Source: Shimia_B sp038525525 | GTDB taxonomy: Bacteria; Pseudomonadota; Alphaproteobacteria; Rhodobacterales; Rhodobacteraceae | Assembly: GCA_038525525.1 (NCBI GenBank) | Contig: JBCBHO010000003.1 | Span: forward strand, 248,001 to 312,000 | DNA: 64,000 nt | Reading direction: 5' to 3' | In this document: piece by piece, positions 1 through 8,676 of the stretch | Layout of the letters: each line of letters opens with the position of its first letter | Numbering within the stretch: the first letter of the stretch is position 1 | Program-made: the position numbers and the translations under genes | Notes under the pieces: generated by a model | Told to the model about the DNA's origin: nothing | The model's input: the letters and a program-made list of their open reading frames with translations, nothing else | The model's database searches: none

Positions 1-95
1 GCGATCTCGGCTTCTTCGGGTTCCAGGAGCAAAACGGCAAGATCTGGTGGACCCTCGTCCTCGCCACCCCCGCCGCCTCGCTCGAGGTGGCGTAA
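1..95 (+). CDS. C-terminal end of an unidentified protein (partial)
   Basis: An open frame enters from the left edge and ends with TAA at 93-95. It encodes about 30 residues, including the stretch NGKIWWTLVLATPAASLEVA. The reading frame is open from the first full codon and the GC-rich third positions match the neighbouring genes, so it is likely the end of a real gene. Too little is visible to name a family. It converges on the L,D-transpeptidase gene only about 10 bases away, leaving no room for an intrinsic terminator. Confidence 0.55.
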   Translation, partial: DLGFFGFQEQNGKIWWTLVLATPAASLEVA

Positions 96-105
96 ACCGC
101 CTGTA

Positions 106-597
106 TCAGGGGTAGATGCTGATCGGCGTGCCCACGTTCACCATCGCGTAGATGTCCTCCATTTCGCGATTGCTCACGGCCAGGCATCCCCAGGTCCAGT
201 CCGGCTGCCCGCGGAACTGCCGCGGCGTGCCATGGATGAAGATGTCTCCCCCCGGACTTTCGCCCATGGCCTCCGCAAAGGCACGGTCCGCTGCGTTGGG
301 ATAGGAAATCCCGATCGAGAGGTGGAAGTCCGAGTTCGGGTTCTTCCGGTCGATCATGTAGAGGCCCTCGGGAGTTTTCCCGTCGCCGCTGATTTCCTTG
401 TGCCCCTCGGGCGCAAAGCCCAGCTCGAAATCGTAGCTGGCGAGGATCTGGTCCTCGTGGAGCAGCACCAGCTTCCGCTGCTCCTTGAAGGCCATCACAT
501 GCGTCACCTCCGGGCCGTCATAGCTCCGGAACTTGGACGCACAGCCCGATAGCGCCAGCACGGCGCAAAGCATGAGTGAGGTAAAGACTGCCCGCAT
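106..597 (-). CDS. L,D-transpeptidase (YkuD family) lipoprotein
   Basis: Predicted periplasmic L,D-transpeptidase of about 163 residues, which would cross-link or modify peptidoglycan through an active-site cysteine. From the ATG at 597 the protein starts with a short basic stretch, a hydrophobic segment and the lipobox ALSGC, so it should be lipid-anchored. The catalytic block is visible near the C-terminus as FIHGTPRQF followed by TWGCLAVSN, the His and Cys-containing signature of the YkuD fold. A GTG at 627 could give ten extra N-terminal residues, but the ATG gives a cleaner signal peptide. Family assignment is firm; the particular substrate (3-3 cross-link or protein anchoring) is unknown. 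Confidence 0.85.
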   Translation of the reverse strand: MRAVFTSLMLCAVLALSGCASKFRSYDGPEVTHVMAFKEQRKLVLLHEDQILASYDFELGFAPEGHKEISGDGKTPEGLYMIDRKNPNSDFHLSIGISYPNAADRAFAEAMGESPGGDIFIHGTPRQFRGQPDWTWGCLAVSNREMEDIYAMVNVGTPISIYP

Positions 598-663
598 GGT
601 TCTGCTGCTCGTTGTTTTGCGCCACACTAGCGCAAATGCGCCCCGGCAGGCGACACGAAGCCG

Positions 664-1461
664 TTATTTTTCGCTCAATTTGCGTTCGATTTCTCCGAGT
701 CGCGTCAGCACCTCGTCCCGGTAGCTGTCGGTGGCCTCGTTGGCCTCGGCGGCATGGGCGTCCTGCATGGAATTCACGATGAGACCGACAAGCAGGTTCA
801 CCACCGCGAAAGTCGTCACCATGATGAAGGGGACGAAAAAGGCCCAGGCCATCGGGTAGACCTCGAGCACCGGGCGCACGATCCCCATGGACCAGCTCTC
901 CAGAGTCATGATCTGGAAGAGCGTGTAGAGCGAGCGCCCCAGCGTACCGAACCAAGCGTCGAACTGCATCGCCTGCTCGGGCGTGCAGGCCGGGCAGCCG
1001 AGGCCAAAGAGCTTCGTGGCCATGACCGCGCCGATGTAGAACATCATCCCCATCAGCAAAAAGACCGAGCCCATACCCGGCAGCGCGCTGACGAAGCCCT
1101 CCACCACGCGGCGGAGCTGCGGCGCAACCGAAATGAGCCGCAAGACGCGCAGGATGCGCAGCGCCCGGAGCACGGAGAGGCCCCCGGTCGTCGGCACCAG
1201 AGCGATCCCGACGACGGCGAGGTCGAAGAGGTTCCAGCCCGAGCGGAAGAACTTGCCGCGATAGGCAAAGAGCTTGAGCGCGATCTCGGCGGTGAAAATG
1301 GCAAGGCAGGCGCGGTCCAGCGCGAGGATGAGATCGCCCGCCGCCGCCATGATCGGCTGCGACGTCTCCAGCCCGAGGATGATCGCGTTGAAGATGATGA
1401 CGCCCATGATGACATTCGTCACGAGGGGCCGCTCGAGCCATGTCTGGAGTGTCGCTTGCAT
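664..1461 (-). CDS. Voltage-gated sodium channel, NavBac type
   Basis: A 265-residue single-domain ion channel with six transmembrane segments. The S4 sensor has arginines every third position (R99, R102, R105, R108 in VLRALRILRVLRLI). The pore carries TLESWS at about residues 186-191, the selectivity-filter sequence of NaChBac-type sodium channels, between the S5-like and S6-like helices. After S6 comes a charged tail (about 235-265) typical of the tetramerising coiled coil. Length is normal for the family. It would form a homotetramer in the inner membrane; in marine and alkaliphilic bacteria such channels are linked to Na+ cycling, motility and pH behaviour, but the role here is unproved. 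Transcribed alone, downstream of the ABC exporter pair. Confidence 0.9.
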   Translation of the reverse strand: MQATLQTWLERPLVTNVIMGVIIFNAIILGLETSQPIMAAAGDLILALDRACLAIFTAEIALKLFAYRGKFFRSGWNLFDLAVVGIALVPTTGGLSVLRALRILRVLRLISVAPQLRRVVEGFVSALPGMGSVFLLMGMMFYIGAVMATKLFGLGCPACTPEQAMQFDAWFGTLGRSLYTLFQIMTLESWSMGIVRPVLEVYPMAWAFFVPFIMVTTFAVVNLLVGLIVNSMQDAHAAEANEATDSYRDEVLTRLGEIERKLSEK

Positions 1462-1523
1462 CGTCCTGCCCTGTCGTCTTGGCGCTCAGATGCGTGCGCC
1501 GCCGGGCCACGTCAACTGCGGGC

Positions 1524-3380
1524 CTACTCCGCGGCCTCGCTGTAGCCCAAAAATCCGCCGGATTGCCTATTCCAGTAGCGGGCATAGAGCCCGCCCTGTC
1601 CGAGAAGCTCGTGGTGGGTGCCTTCCTCCACGATCTGGCCGGCTTCCATGACCACGATGCGGTCCATGTTGGCGAGCGTGGAAAGGCGGTGCGCGATGGC
1701 CAGGACTGTCTTGCCCTCCATGACCCGCTCGAGTGCCTCCTGGATCTCGGCCTCGACCTCGCTGTCGAGTGCGCTCGTGGCCTCGTCGAGCACCAGCACC
1801 GGCGCATCCTTCAGGATCGCACGGGCCAGCGCGATGCGCTGCCGCTGTCCACCGGAGAGCTTCACGCCGCGCTCGCCCAGATGCGCGTCATAGCCCTTGC
1901 GGCCTTTCCCGTCTTCCAGCGCCTGGATGAAGTCGTGGGCGCTGGCCTTCTCGGAGGCAGCGATGAGCTCGGCCTCTGTGGCGTCGGGTCGGCCGTAGAG
2001 GATGTTGTCCCGTGCGGACCGGTTGAACATCGCGGTGTCCTGCGTGACCATGGCGATGTGGCGACGCAAGCTCTCCTGCGTCACCTCGCTCACATCCTGC
2101 CCATCCACCAGCACGCGGCCGTTTTCGGCGTCATAGAGCCGGAGCAGCATGGCCACGAGGGTGGACTTTCCCGCGCCCGACGCGCCCACGACGCCGACTT
2201 TCTCGCCCGGCTTGAGCGTCAGCGTGAGCCCGCGGACACCGCCGGGGCCTCCGTCATAGGTATAGGTCAGATCTTGGAAGCTGATCGCCCCCGTGCCGGG
2301 CCGGAAGACCGGCGCGCCCGGCGCATCAGTGACGCTGTGTGGCGGTGTGAGCGTTTTGATGCCGTCCTCGATCTCGCCGAGGTTGGCGTAGAGCCCCATG
2401 AGCGCGAAGCTCACCCAGCCGGTCATCTGGCTGAGCCGGATGGAGATGACGCCCGCGGCCGCGATATCGCCCGCGCTGGCCGCGCCCGCGGTCCAGAGCC
2501 AGATGGCAGAGCTGATGAGCACCACCGGCAGGATACCCGCCACCGACATGAGCGCGAGGCGGAACAAGGCACTGATCTTGCCAAACTCGATGGCCGAGAC
2601 GCGGTAGGCCCCCATGGCGCCCAGCGCCGCTTCGTCCTCATGCTCGGAATTGGCGAAGAGCTTCACCGTCTTGATATTGCCCACCGTGTCGACGATCTGC
2701 CCGCTGACATTGGCACGCTTGGCCGCGCGATCCTTCGACCGCGTGCGGATGCGCGGCATGAACCAGGCGATGAGCTTCAGGTAGCCCGCGAACCATACGA
2801 TCACGATCAGTGCCACCGTCCAGTCGATGGTGAACAGGAGGAGGATCGAGCCCACGACAGAGGCCGCCGCAAAGGCCACGACGCTGATGAGCTCCACCAG
2901 CACATCCGTCACCGCGCGGCCCGTCTGCATCTGCTTTTGCGCGATGCGGCCCGCGAAATCGTCGTCGAAGAACTCCGTCGAGTGGCCCAGCACCCAGCGG
3001 TGCAGCCGCGACTGCACGAGCATGTTCACGTTGGGCTGGATCATGATGGAGTTGAGCGCCGCCGACGCGCCAAAGGCGATCGGGCGGATGACGAGGAAGA
3101 AGCCGAGGAAGGCCACCAGGAGAAGCGTGTTGGCGTCAAACCAGCTCGCCGGATCCGCATCGGTCGAATCGACGATGGCGCCGAGGATGATCGCGCTCAC
3201 GACTTCCGAGGTGCCCGCCGCCGCCGAAACGGCGAACGCAAGCCAGAACATCGGCCACGCGCCTCTCAGGCACCAGCGTAGGAACGCCATCAGCGTCTGC
3301 GGCGGGGCGCCCTCGGCGGGCTCAAATGGCTTGATCCAGCCGCTCAGCGACCGGGCAAAGCTCTCGAAATAGGCTGTCAT
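1524..3380 (-). CDS. ABC exporter half-transporter, second subunit
   Basis: A 618-residue fused permease-ATPase of the type IV (MsbA-like) exporter family. The first ~330 residues hold six membrane spans; the nucleotide-binding domain has Walker A GASGAGKST, the signature LSGGQRQRIALARAI, Walker B LVLDEATSALDSE with the catalytic glutamate present, and the H-loop IAHRLSTL. Its start overlaps the stop of the preceding half-transporter by 4 bp (ATGA), and both proteins are exactly 618 residues long, which argues for a heterodimer. Substrate cannot be told from sequence; multidrug or lipid export are the usual guesses. Confidence 0.88.
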   Translation of the reverse strand: MTAYFESFARSLSGWIKPFEPAEGAPPQTLMAFLRWCLRGAWPMFWLAFAVSAAAGTSEVVSAIILGAIVDSTDADPASWFDANTLLLVAFLGFFLVIRPIAFGASAALNSIMIQPNVNMLVQSRLHRWVLGHSTEFFDDDFAGRIAQKQMQTGRAVTDVLVELISVVAFAAASVVGSILLLFTIDWTVALIVIVWFAGYLKLIAWFMPRIRTRSKDRAAKRANVSGQIVDTVGNIKTVKLFANSEHEDEAALGAMGAYRVSAIEFGKISALFRLALMSVAGILPVVLISSAIWLWTAGAASAGDIAAAGVISIRLSQMTGWVSFALMGLYANLGEIEDGIKTLTPPHSVTDAPGAPVFRPGTGAISFQDLTYTYDGGPGGVRGLTLTLKPGEKVGVVGASGAGKSTLVAMLLRLYDAENGRVLVDGQDVSEVTQESLRRHIAMVTQDTAMFNRSARDNILYGRPDATEAELIAASEKASAHDFIQALEDGKGRKGYDAHLGERGVKLSGGQRQRIALARAILKDAPVLVLDEATSALDSEVEAEIQEALERVMEGKTVLAIAHRLSTLANMDRIVVMEAGQIVEEGTHHELLGQGGLYARYWNRQSGGFLGYSEAAE

Positions 3381-5233
3381 TCAGCAGCGACCTCGGCATC
3401 GTCGTCGGTGAGGATGAACCCGCCCGATTGGCGCGCCCAGAAGCCTGCATATAGGCCGCCTAAAGCCAAAAGCTCCCCGTGGGTGCCATCTTCGGCGATG
3501 CGGCCTTGGTCCAGGACGATGATCCGGTCCATCTGCGCGATGGTGGAGAGGCGGTGCGCGATGGCGATGACGGTCTTGCCGTCCATCATGCCGGTGAGCG
3601 TGTCCTGAATGGCCGCCTCCACCTCGCTGTCGAGCGCGCTTGTCGCCTCGTCGAGGACTAGGATCGGCGCGTTCTTCAGGATGACCCGCGCCAGCGCGAT
3701 CCTCTGCCGCTGCCCGCCCGAAAGCTTTACGCCCCGTTCGCCCACATGGGCGTCATAGCCCTGCCGCCCGTTCGGGTCCTCCAGATCGTCGATGAACTCG
3801 TCCGCCGCCGCCCGTGCCGCGGCCCGGCGCAGATCCTCCTCGGAGGCCGCGGGATCGCCGTAGAAAATATTGTCCCGCACCGAGCGATGGAGGAGCGAGC
3901 TGTCCTGCTGCACCATCCCGATCTGCCGGCGCAGGCTCGTCTGCGTCACCGCGCGGATATCCTGCCCGTCGATCAGGATGCGCCCGCCTTCGGCATCGTA
4001 GAATCGCAAAAGCAGCTTCACGAGGGTCGATTTCCCGGCGCCCGAGCGGCCCACGACGCCCACCTTCTGCCCTGGCGCGATGGTGAGGTCGATCTTGTCG
4101 AGCCCGCCTTTGTCGCGGCCGTAATGGTGCGTCAGGCCCTCGAGCTCGATCTTGCCCTCGGTGAGCGTGAGCTCTGTCGCATCCGGCGCATCGAGAAGCG
4201 CGATGGGCTGCGCGATCGTCTCCATCCCCTCGCGGATGATCCCGATATTCTGGAAAAACGAGGTTAGGGCCCACATGATCCAGCCGGTCATGGCATTGAG
4301 CCGGAGCACCAGCGTCGACGCCGCCGCGACGACGCCCACCGTGGCAGACCCGGACGTCCAGAGCATGAGCGCCCAGCCGATCACCGCCACGATGAGAAGA
4401 CCGTTCAGAAAGGTTAGCATGGCGTCCATGATCGTGTAGATGCGCATCTCTTTCTGGAAGGTGCGCCGCGCCTCCTCGATGACCTCGCGGGCATATTCCT
4501 CCTCGCTGGCGTGATGCGCGAAGAGCTTCACGGAATGGATGTTCGTATAGCTGTCGACGACCCGGCCCGTGACCGCCGAACGCGCGTCAGAGGCCGCCTG
4601 CGAGGCCGGCGTCACCCGCTTGATCGTCCACTGCACGAGCCAGCCGTAGAGAAAGAGCCAAGCCAGAAGCGGCAGCATGAGCCGCAGATCGGTGGTGGAC
4701 ATGAGGATCACCGCGCCCACGAAATAAGCGAGGCTGTAGGTAATCGCGTCAAACGCCTGAAATGTCGCTTCGCCGACGGCCGGCGGCGTCTGCATGATCC
4801 GGTTGGCAATGCGGCCCGCAAAATCGTTCTCGTACCAGCCCACTGACTGGCGCAGCACATGGCGATGCGCGCGCCAGCGCACGGTCGTTCCAACGTTGGG
4901 CATGATCGCGTTGTTGAGGATGAGCACGTCGAGCGTCTGCACGAGAGGCCGGAAAACGAGGATGAAGACCGTCACGAGGGCAAGCTCGAGCCCGTGCACG
5001 CTCCAGAACAAGGACGCCTCGGTGGAGACAAGATCATCCACGAGAAGCCCGAGGTAGAAGATCAGCCAAAGCTCCACCGCCGCCACCACGACGGAGAGGA
5101 TCACGGAATAGACAAAGAGACTTTTGAACGCGCGCAGGTAGCCCCACAGAAACGGCACAAGCCGCGAGGGTGGGCGATCCTCGGGCGTGTAGGGGCCGTA
5201 GGGGTCGTTGAGATTTTCGAAGAACCGAAACAC
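3377..5233 (-). CDS. ABC exporter half-transporter, first subunit
   Basis: A 618-residue fused permease-ATPase, first gene of the two-gene exporter unit. N-terminal membrane domain with about six helices, then an ATPase domain with Walker A GRSGAGKST, signature LSGGQRQRIALARVI, Walker B LVLDEATSALDSE and switch histidine in IAIAHRLSTI. Unlike many heterodimeric exporters (BmrCD, TM287/288), neither partner has lost the catalytic glutamate, so both ATP sites look functional. It is followed by its partner with a 4-bp overlap and lies 44 bases after the lysE-like gene, so it may share transcription with the hslO operon. Confidence 0.88.
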   Translation of the reverse strand: MFRFFENLNDPYGPYTPEDRPPSRLVPFLWGYLRAFKSLFVYSVILSVVVAAVELWLIFYLGLLVDDLVSTEASLFWSVHGLELALVTVFILVFRPLVQTLDVLILNNAIMPNVGTTVRWRAHRHVLRQSVGWYENDFAGRIANRIMQTPPAVGEATFQAFDAITYSLAYFVGAVILMSTTDLRLMLPLLAWLFLYGWLVQWTIKRVTPASQAASDARSAVTGRVVDSYTNIHSVKLFAHHASEEEYAREVIEEARRTFQKEMRIYTIMDAMLTFLNGLLIVAVIGWALMLWTSGSATVGVVAAASTLVLRLNAMTGWIMWALTSFFQNIGIIREGMETIAQPIALLDAPDATELTLTEGKIELEGLTHHYGRDKGGLDKIDLTIAPGQKVGVVGRSGAGKSTLVKLLLRFYDAEGGRILIDGQDIRAVTQTSLRRQIGMVQQDSSLLHRSVRDNIFYGDPAASEEDLRRAAARAAADEFIDDLEDPNGRQGYDAHVGERGVKLSGGQRQRIALARVILKNAPILVLDEATSALDSEVEAAIQDTLTGMMDGKTVIAIAHRLSTIAQMDRIIVLDQGRIAEDGTHGELLALGGLYAGFWARQSGGFILTDDDAEVAAE

Positions 5234-5277
5234 GGGGGACGCCTCATCGAGTCGCGACCAACATAGGCTCCCTTACG

Positions 5278-5856
5278 TCACAGGAAAACCAAACCCGCCG
5301 AAATCGCCAGAAGGGCGGCCATGAACCGCATGAAGATGGTGAAGGCGAGGGGCGTCTTCAGGAGGTAGGTGAGGAGGGACCCGGCAAAGCTCCAGAACAG
5401 GCAGACGCCGAGGTTGATGCCCGAAAACGCCGTGCCGAGAAGCCAGGCAGAGAGGAGCGGGCTCGCTCCCTCGGTATAGGCAGTGGCGGCCACGGCGACG
5501 GCCCAGATCTTCGGATTGACCCATTGGAAGAGCACCGCCTCGAGGAAGGTGAAGGGCCGGTCCCGCGCCTCCGCTCGGGGCTTGGCCTGCGCCGTCCAAA
5601 GCTTCCAAGCCATGAAGAGGATCCAGGCCGACGCCACGACCTGCAACACCAGCTTGAGCTGCGGCATCGCCGCGAGCAGCGCACCGATGCCAAAGCCTGT
5701 GAGCCCCGCCGTGATCCCCACCCCCACGGCCACGCCGAGCACGTGGGGCAGCGTAGGGCGAAAACCGAAACGCGCGCCCGAGGCCGTGAGCAGGATGACG
5801 TTGGGCCCAGGGGAGAAGAGCCCGGCAAAGACGAAGACGTAGAGCGGGGCGATCAT
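5278..5856 (-). CDS. LysE/RhtB-family amino-acid exporter
   Basis: A 192-residue inner-membrane protein with about five or six hydrophobic spans. The N-terminal FSPGPNVILL motif is the hallmark of the LysE/RhtB translocator family, which exports amino acids or their analogues by proton exchange. Its ATG overlaps the stop of cca (ATGA, 5853-5856), so it is translationally coupled as the last gene of the hslO-nudix-cca-lysE operon. The exported substrate is not predictable. Confidence 0.85.
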   Translation of the reverse strand: MIAPLYVFVFAGLFSPGPNVILLTASGARFGFRPTLPHVLGVAVGVGITAGLTGFGIGALLAAMPQLKLVLQVVASAWILFMAWKLWTAQAKPRAEARDRPFTFLEAVLFQWVNPKIWAVAVAATAYTEGASPLLSAWLLGTAFSGINLGVCLFWSFAGSLLTYLLKTPLAFTIFMRFMAALLAISAGLVFL

Positions 5857-6989
5857 AGCTGGGCCAAGAGTTCCGCCTTGCTGGCAGTAAAGTCGGAGGC
5901 GATCCAGGCCGTTTTCAGCTGTGTTAGAGCCTTTCCAATGGCGGGTCCCTCGAGCGCCGCGGGTAGATCGGCGGCTTTCACGGGGAAGGTAGCCGCCGCG
6001 CCCGCCTCTGCGGCGCGAAGCTCGAGCGCGTCGAGCGGGCGTTCCAGCGCCGCGGCGCGGAGCGCGAGCCCGCGCTGGGCGATCTCTGCCCCGTGGGCAT
6101 GGCCAAGCGCCCCGGCGGACTGCGCCTCTTCCATGATGGTGTGGTAGAGGCCGAGCTGCCGCGCCTCCGCCTTGCTCAGCCGCAGCCCCGTCACATCACC
6201 GCCCAGCGCCGCGAGCCGCGCCATGGCGTCGATCTCCGCGACAGGATCGAGATGGATCGAGGGGCCGAGGAGCTTTGCGCTGGCACCGGGCAGGACGCGC
6301 GAAAGGAGGCCCGCCTGCTCCAGCGCCCCGACCGCGGGCGCGGGATCGGGCGCGGAGAGGAGCTTCACCATCTCCGCGGTGACCCGCTCGGCAGAGAGCG
6401 TCGCGAGGCCGTCGCCATGGGCCGCGCAGGCCGCCAGTCCCTCGGGATCGAGCTCCGTCCCGTACCACGCAAAGAAGCGGAAGAAACGCAGGATGCGGAG
6501 ATAGTCCTCCCGGATCCGCGCCTCCGCGTCGCCGATGAAGCGGAAGCGGCGCTGGGCGAGGTCGCCAAGCCCGCCCACCGGGTCGCGCACAGCACCGCTG
6601 GCATCGGCATAGAGCGCGTTCATCGTGAAATCCCGACGCCTTGCATCCTCCTCCAGCGTCTCGGCGAAGGCCACGACGGCATGGCGGCCATCCGTCTCAA
6701 CGTCGCGGCGGAAAGTCGTGACCTCGAAGGGCTGGCCGCCGTGGACGAGCGTCACCGTCCCGTGGTCGATCCCCGTGGGCACGGCACGCATCCCCGCAGC
6801 CTCGGCGAGCGCAATGACGCGCTCTGGCCTCGCATCGGTGCAGATATCGAGGTCGGTGACCGGCGCGCCAAGGAGCGCGTTCCGGACGCAGCCGCCCACG
6901 AACCAAGCCTCATGCCCCGCATCGGTGAGGAGCGCGCAGACCTCCTGCGCCCCCGCATCGCTGAGCCATTGGCCGTTCACCCGCGTCAC
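5853..6989 (-). CDS. cca: CCA tRNA nucleotidyltransferase
   Basis: Class II nucleotidyltransferase that adds or repairs the 3' CCA end of tRNAs. From the GTG at 6989 the product has 378 residues, the usual size in this group; this start overlaps the nudix stop codon as GTGA, which decides it over an ATG 105 bases upstream inside the preceding gene. The N-terminal polymerase-beta fold is visible as WFVGGCVRNALLG followed by TDLDICTDA (the metal-binding Asp pair), then RRDFTMNALY, then the helical tRNA-binding region with RILRFFRFFAWYG. No HD domain is apparent. Confidence 0.9.
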   Translation of the reverse strand: MTRVNGQWLSDAGAQEVCALLTDAGHEAWFVGGCVRNALLGAPVTDLDICTDARPERVIALAEAAGMRAVPTGIDHGTVTLVHGGQPFEVTTFRRDVETDGRHAVVAFAETLEEDARRRDFTMNALYADASGAVRDPVGGLGDLAQRRFRFIGDAEARIREDYLRILRFFRFFAWYGTELDPEGLAACAAHGDGLATLSAERVTAEMVKLLSAPDPAPAVGALEQAGLLSRVLPGASAKLLGPSIHLDPVAEIDAMARLAALGGDVTGLRLSKAEARQLGLYHTIMEEAQSAGALGHAHGAEIAQRGLALRAAALERPLDALELRAAEAGAAATFPVKAADLPAALEGPAIGKALTQLKTAWIASDFTASKAELLAQL

Positions 6990-7585
6990 GTCGCGAACCG
7001 ATCCGCGAAACCGCGCAGCATCCGCGCCGTCGCCCCCCAGATATAATAGGGCCCGTAGGGCACGGCGTAGTAGCGGCGGATGGCCCCCTGCCACATGCGG
7101 CCCTCAATGACGTAGGAGGTCGGGTCCGCCACGTGAGCGAGCGGCACATGAAACACCTCCGCCACCTCGCCGTCGCTTGGGTGGAAGACCTGCGGCGTCT
7201 TGAGGAGGCCGACCTGAGGCGCGATGGTGAAGCTGGTGACGGTCTCGTGCGCGGGCAGCGTGCCGAGCGGCTCTATTCCACCCGGATTCGCCCCGATCTC
7301 CTCGGCGGCCTCGCGGGTCGCGCAGGCCCACGCATCGGCATCGCTCTCCTCCTGCTTGCCGCCCGGAAAGGAGATCTGGCCGGGATGATGCTTGAGCTCC
7401 GAGGAGCGCTTCGTCAGCACCAGCTCGAGCCCGTGGGCCCCCGGCACGAGGAGCATGAGCACCGCCGCCGCGCGCAGCTTGCGCCCCGGCGGCAGGCTCA
7501 CTTCGTTGAGATCGAAATCGGACGAGGCCCCCGCGGGCGCCCGAAGCGCCGCGCGGACCTCGTCCAGCGTCGGGTTAATCGCCAT
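6986..7585 (-). CDS. Nudix CoA pyrophosphatase (NudL/CoAse type)
   Basis: A 199-residue Nudix hydrolase, predicted to split coenzyme A or acyl-CoA into phosphopantetheine and 3',5'-ADP. The CoAse-specific lead-in LTKRSSELKHHPGQISFPGG is followed by the Nudix catalytic helix TREAAEEIGA. The ATG at 7585 begins MAINPTLDEVRAALR and overlaps the 3' end of hslO by 11 bp; a longer version starting at 7648 would lie inside hslO and has an unconvincing basic N-terminus. Second gene of a tightly packed operon, followed by cca with a 4-bp overlap. Confidence 0.88.
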   Translation of the reverse strand: MAINPTLDEVRAALRAPAGASSDFDLNEVSLPPGRKLRAAAVLMLLVPGAHGLELVLTKRSSELKHHPGQISFPGGKQEESDADAWACATREAAEEIGANPGGIEPLGTLPAHETVTSFTIAPQVGLLKTPQVFHPSDGEVAEVFHVPLAHVADPTSYVIEGRMWQGAIRRYYAVPYGPYYIWGATARMLRGFADRFAT

Positions 7586-8591
7586 GTCCCGCGGCCCGCG
7601 GGGCTTCTCCGGCCTCCTCGGCTTCGAACCCGAGCGTGGCCGGGTCAAAGCTGTAATGGGCGCCGCAGAACTGGCAATCGGCGGTGACGGTCCCGTCCTC
7701 CCGCGTCATGTGCGCGATGTCTTTTTGTGAGTAGATCGAGAGGCTCTGGCGCACGCGATCCTCCGAACACGTGCAGCCGAACTCCACCGCCTGCGCGTCA
7801 AAGACCCGAGGCGCCTCCTCGTGGAAGAGCCGCGTCAGAAGCTCCGACGGCTGCACCGACGGCCCCACGAGCTCCAGCTCCTCCACCGTGTCGAGGAGGA
7901 TGTTGGCGCGGTTCCAGTTCTCAGCCTCGTCACCGTCGAGGATGTCCTCGGCCTCGAGGAGCCCAGATTCGCCGGACCCGCCGCCCTGCACGAAGGGCGA
8001 GGCCTTCGGCATGTGCTGGAGCATCACGCCGCCCGCGCGCCACGCTTCATCAGAGCCCGGCGCCGACGAGCGGCCATAGGCCAGCGCAAAACGCGTGGGA
8101 ATCTGCTCGGACTGGGCGAAATAGGTCTGCGCGCAGCTCGTCAGCGAGCCCCCTGCGATGGGCGTGATCCCCTGGTAGGGCTGCATGCCCTTCCCCTGGT
8201 CGATCAGGATCGCGAAATACCCCTTCCCGATCTGGCTGAAGGGATCGGCGGTGAGATCGAGACGCTCCTCGTCAAAGCTCGCCCAGGCGCGAATGCGCGC
8301 GGGCTGCCCTTCTTTGGCGGGCGCATAGTAATCGGTGGCGATGAGGCGCGCGGGCCCGTCGCCGCGCACCTGCAGCGACAACTTCCAGCGGAGCTTCATC
8401 GTCTGCCCGATCATGGCCGTGAGCAGCGCCATCTCGGCCACCAGCGCCTCGATGGACGCGGGATAATAGTGCTGCGCCAGGACATCATCAAGCAGCCCGT
8501 CGAGCCGCGCCACGCGGCCCCGGATGTCGGATCGGTCCAGTTGGAACGGGAGGACGGTGTCATCCCAGGCGATTTGTGCAGCCAGTGTCAT
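7575..8591 (-). CDS. hslO: Redox-regulated chaperone Hsp33
   Basis: A 338-residue Hsp33, the holdase activated when oxidation releases its zinc. The C-terminal zinc centre is intact: CTC (within FGCTCSEDRV) and CQFC (within DCQFCGAHY) give the CxC plus CxxC cysteines. The ATG at 8591 (MTLAAQIAWDD) is preferred; an upstream start would add 29 residues with no conserved features. First gene of the hslO-nudix-cca-lysE operon, divergent from the nudix gene at 8677 with an 85-bp intergenic space that must contain both promoters. Confidence 0.9.
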   Translation of the reverse strand: MTLAAQIAWDDTVLPFQLDRSDIRGRVARLDGLLDDVLAQHYYPASIEALVAEMALLTAMIGQTMKLRWKLSLQVRGDGPARLIATDYYAPAKEGQPARIRAWASFDEERLDLTADPFSQIGKGYFAILIDQGKGMQPYQGITPIAGGSLTSCAQTYFAQSEQIPTRFALAYGRSSAPGSDEAWRAGGVMLQHMPKASPFVQGGGSGESGLLEAEDILDGDEAENWNRANILLDTVEELELVGPSVQPSELLTRLFHEEAPRVFDAQAVEFGCTCSEDRVRQSLSIYSQKDIAHMTREDGTVTADCQFCGAHYSFDPATLGFEAEEAGEAPRAAGHGD

Positions 8592-8676
8592 GATTGGCCT
8601 CCTGCCTTGCGGCCTTGGAGTTCGGATATCGCGCCGATATAGGCACCACAACCCGTGAGCCAAGGGAATAGCCGCC

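Noticed and set aside
518..1807. A 429-residue minus-strand open frame overlapping the ion channel and ABC gene ends
   Set aside because: It lies in a different frame of two well-supported genes on the same strand and has an Arg/Ser/Ala-rich sequence without known motifs.
1440..3281. A 613-residue open frame on the plus strand opposite the second ABC exporter gene
   Set aside because: It runs antisense to a clear transporter, and its composition (rich in Arg, His, Asp and Glu with no motif) is what high-GC third positions generate on the opposite strand.
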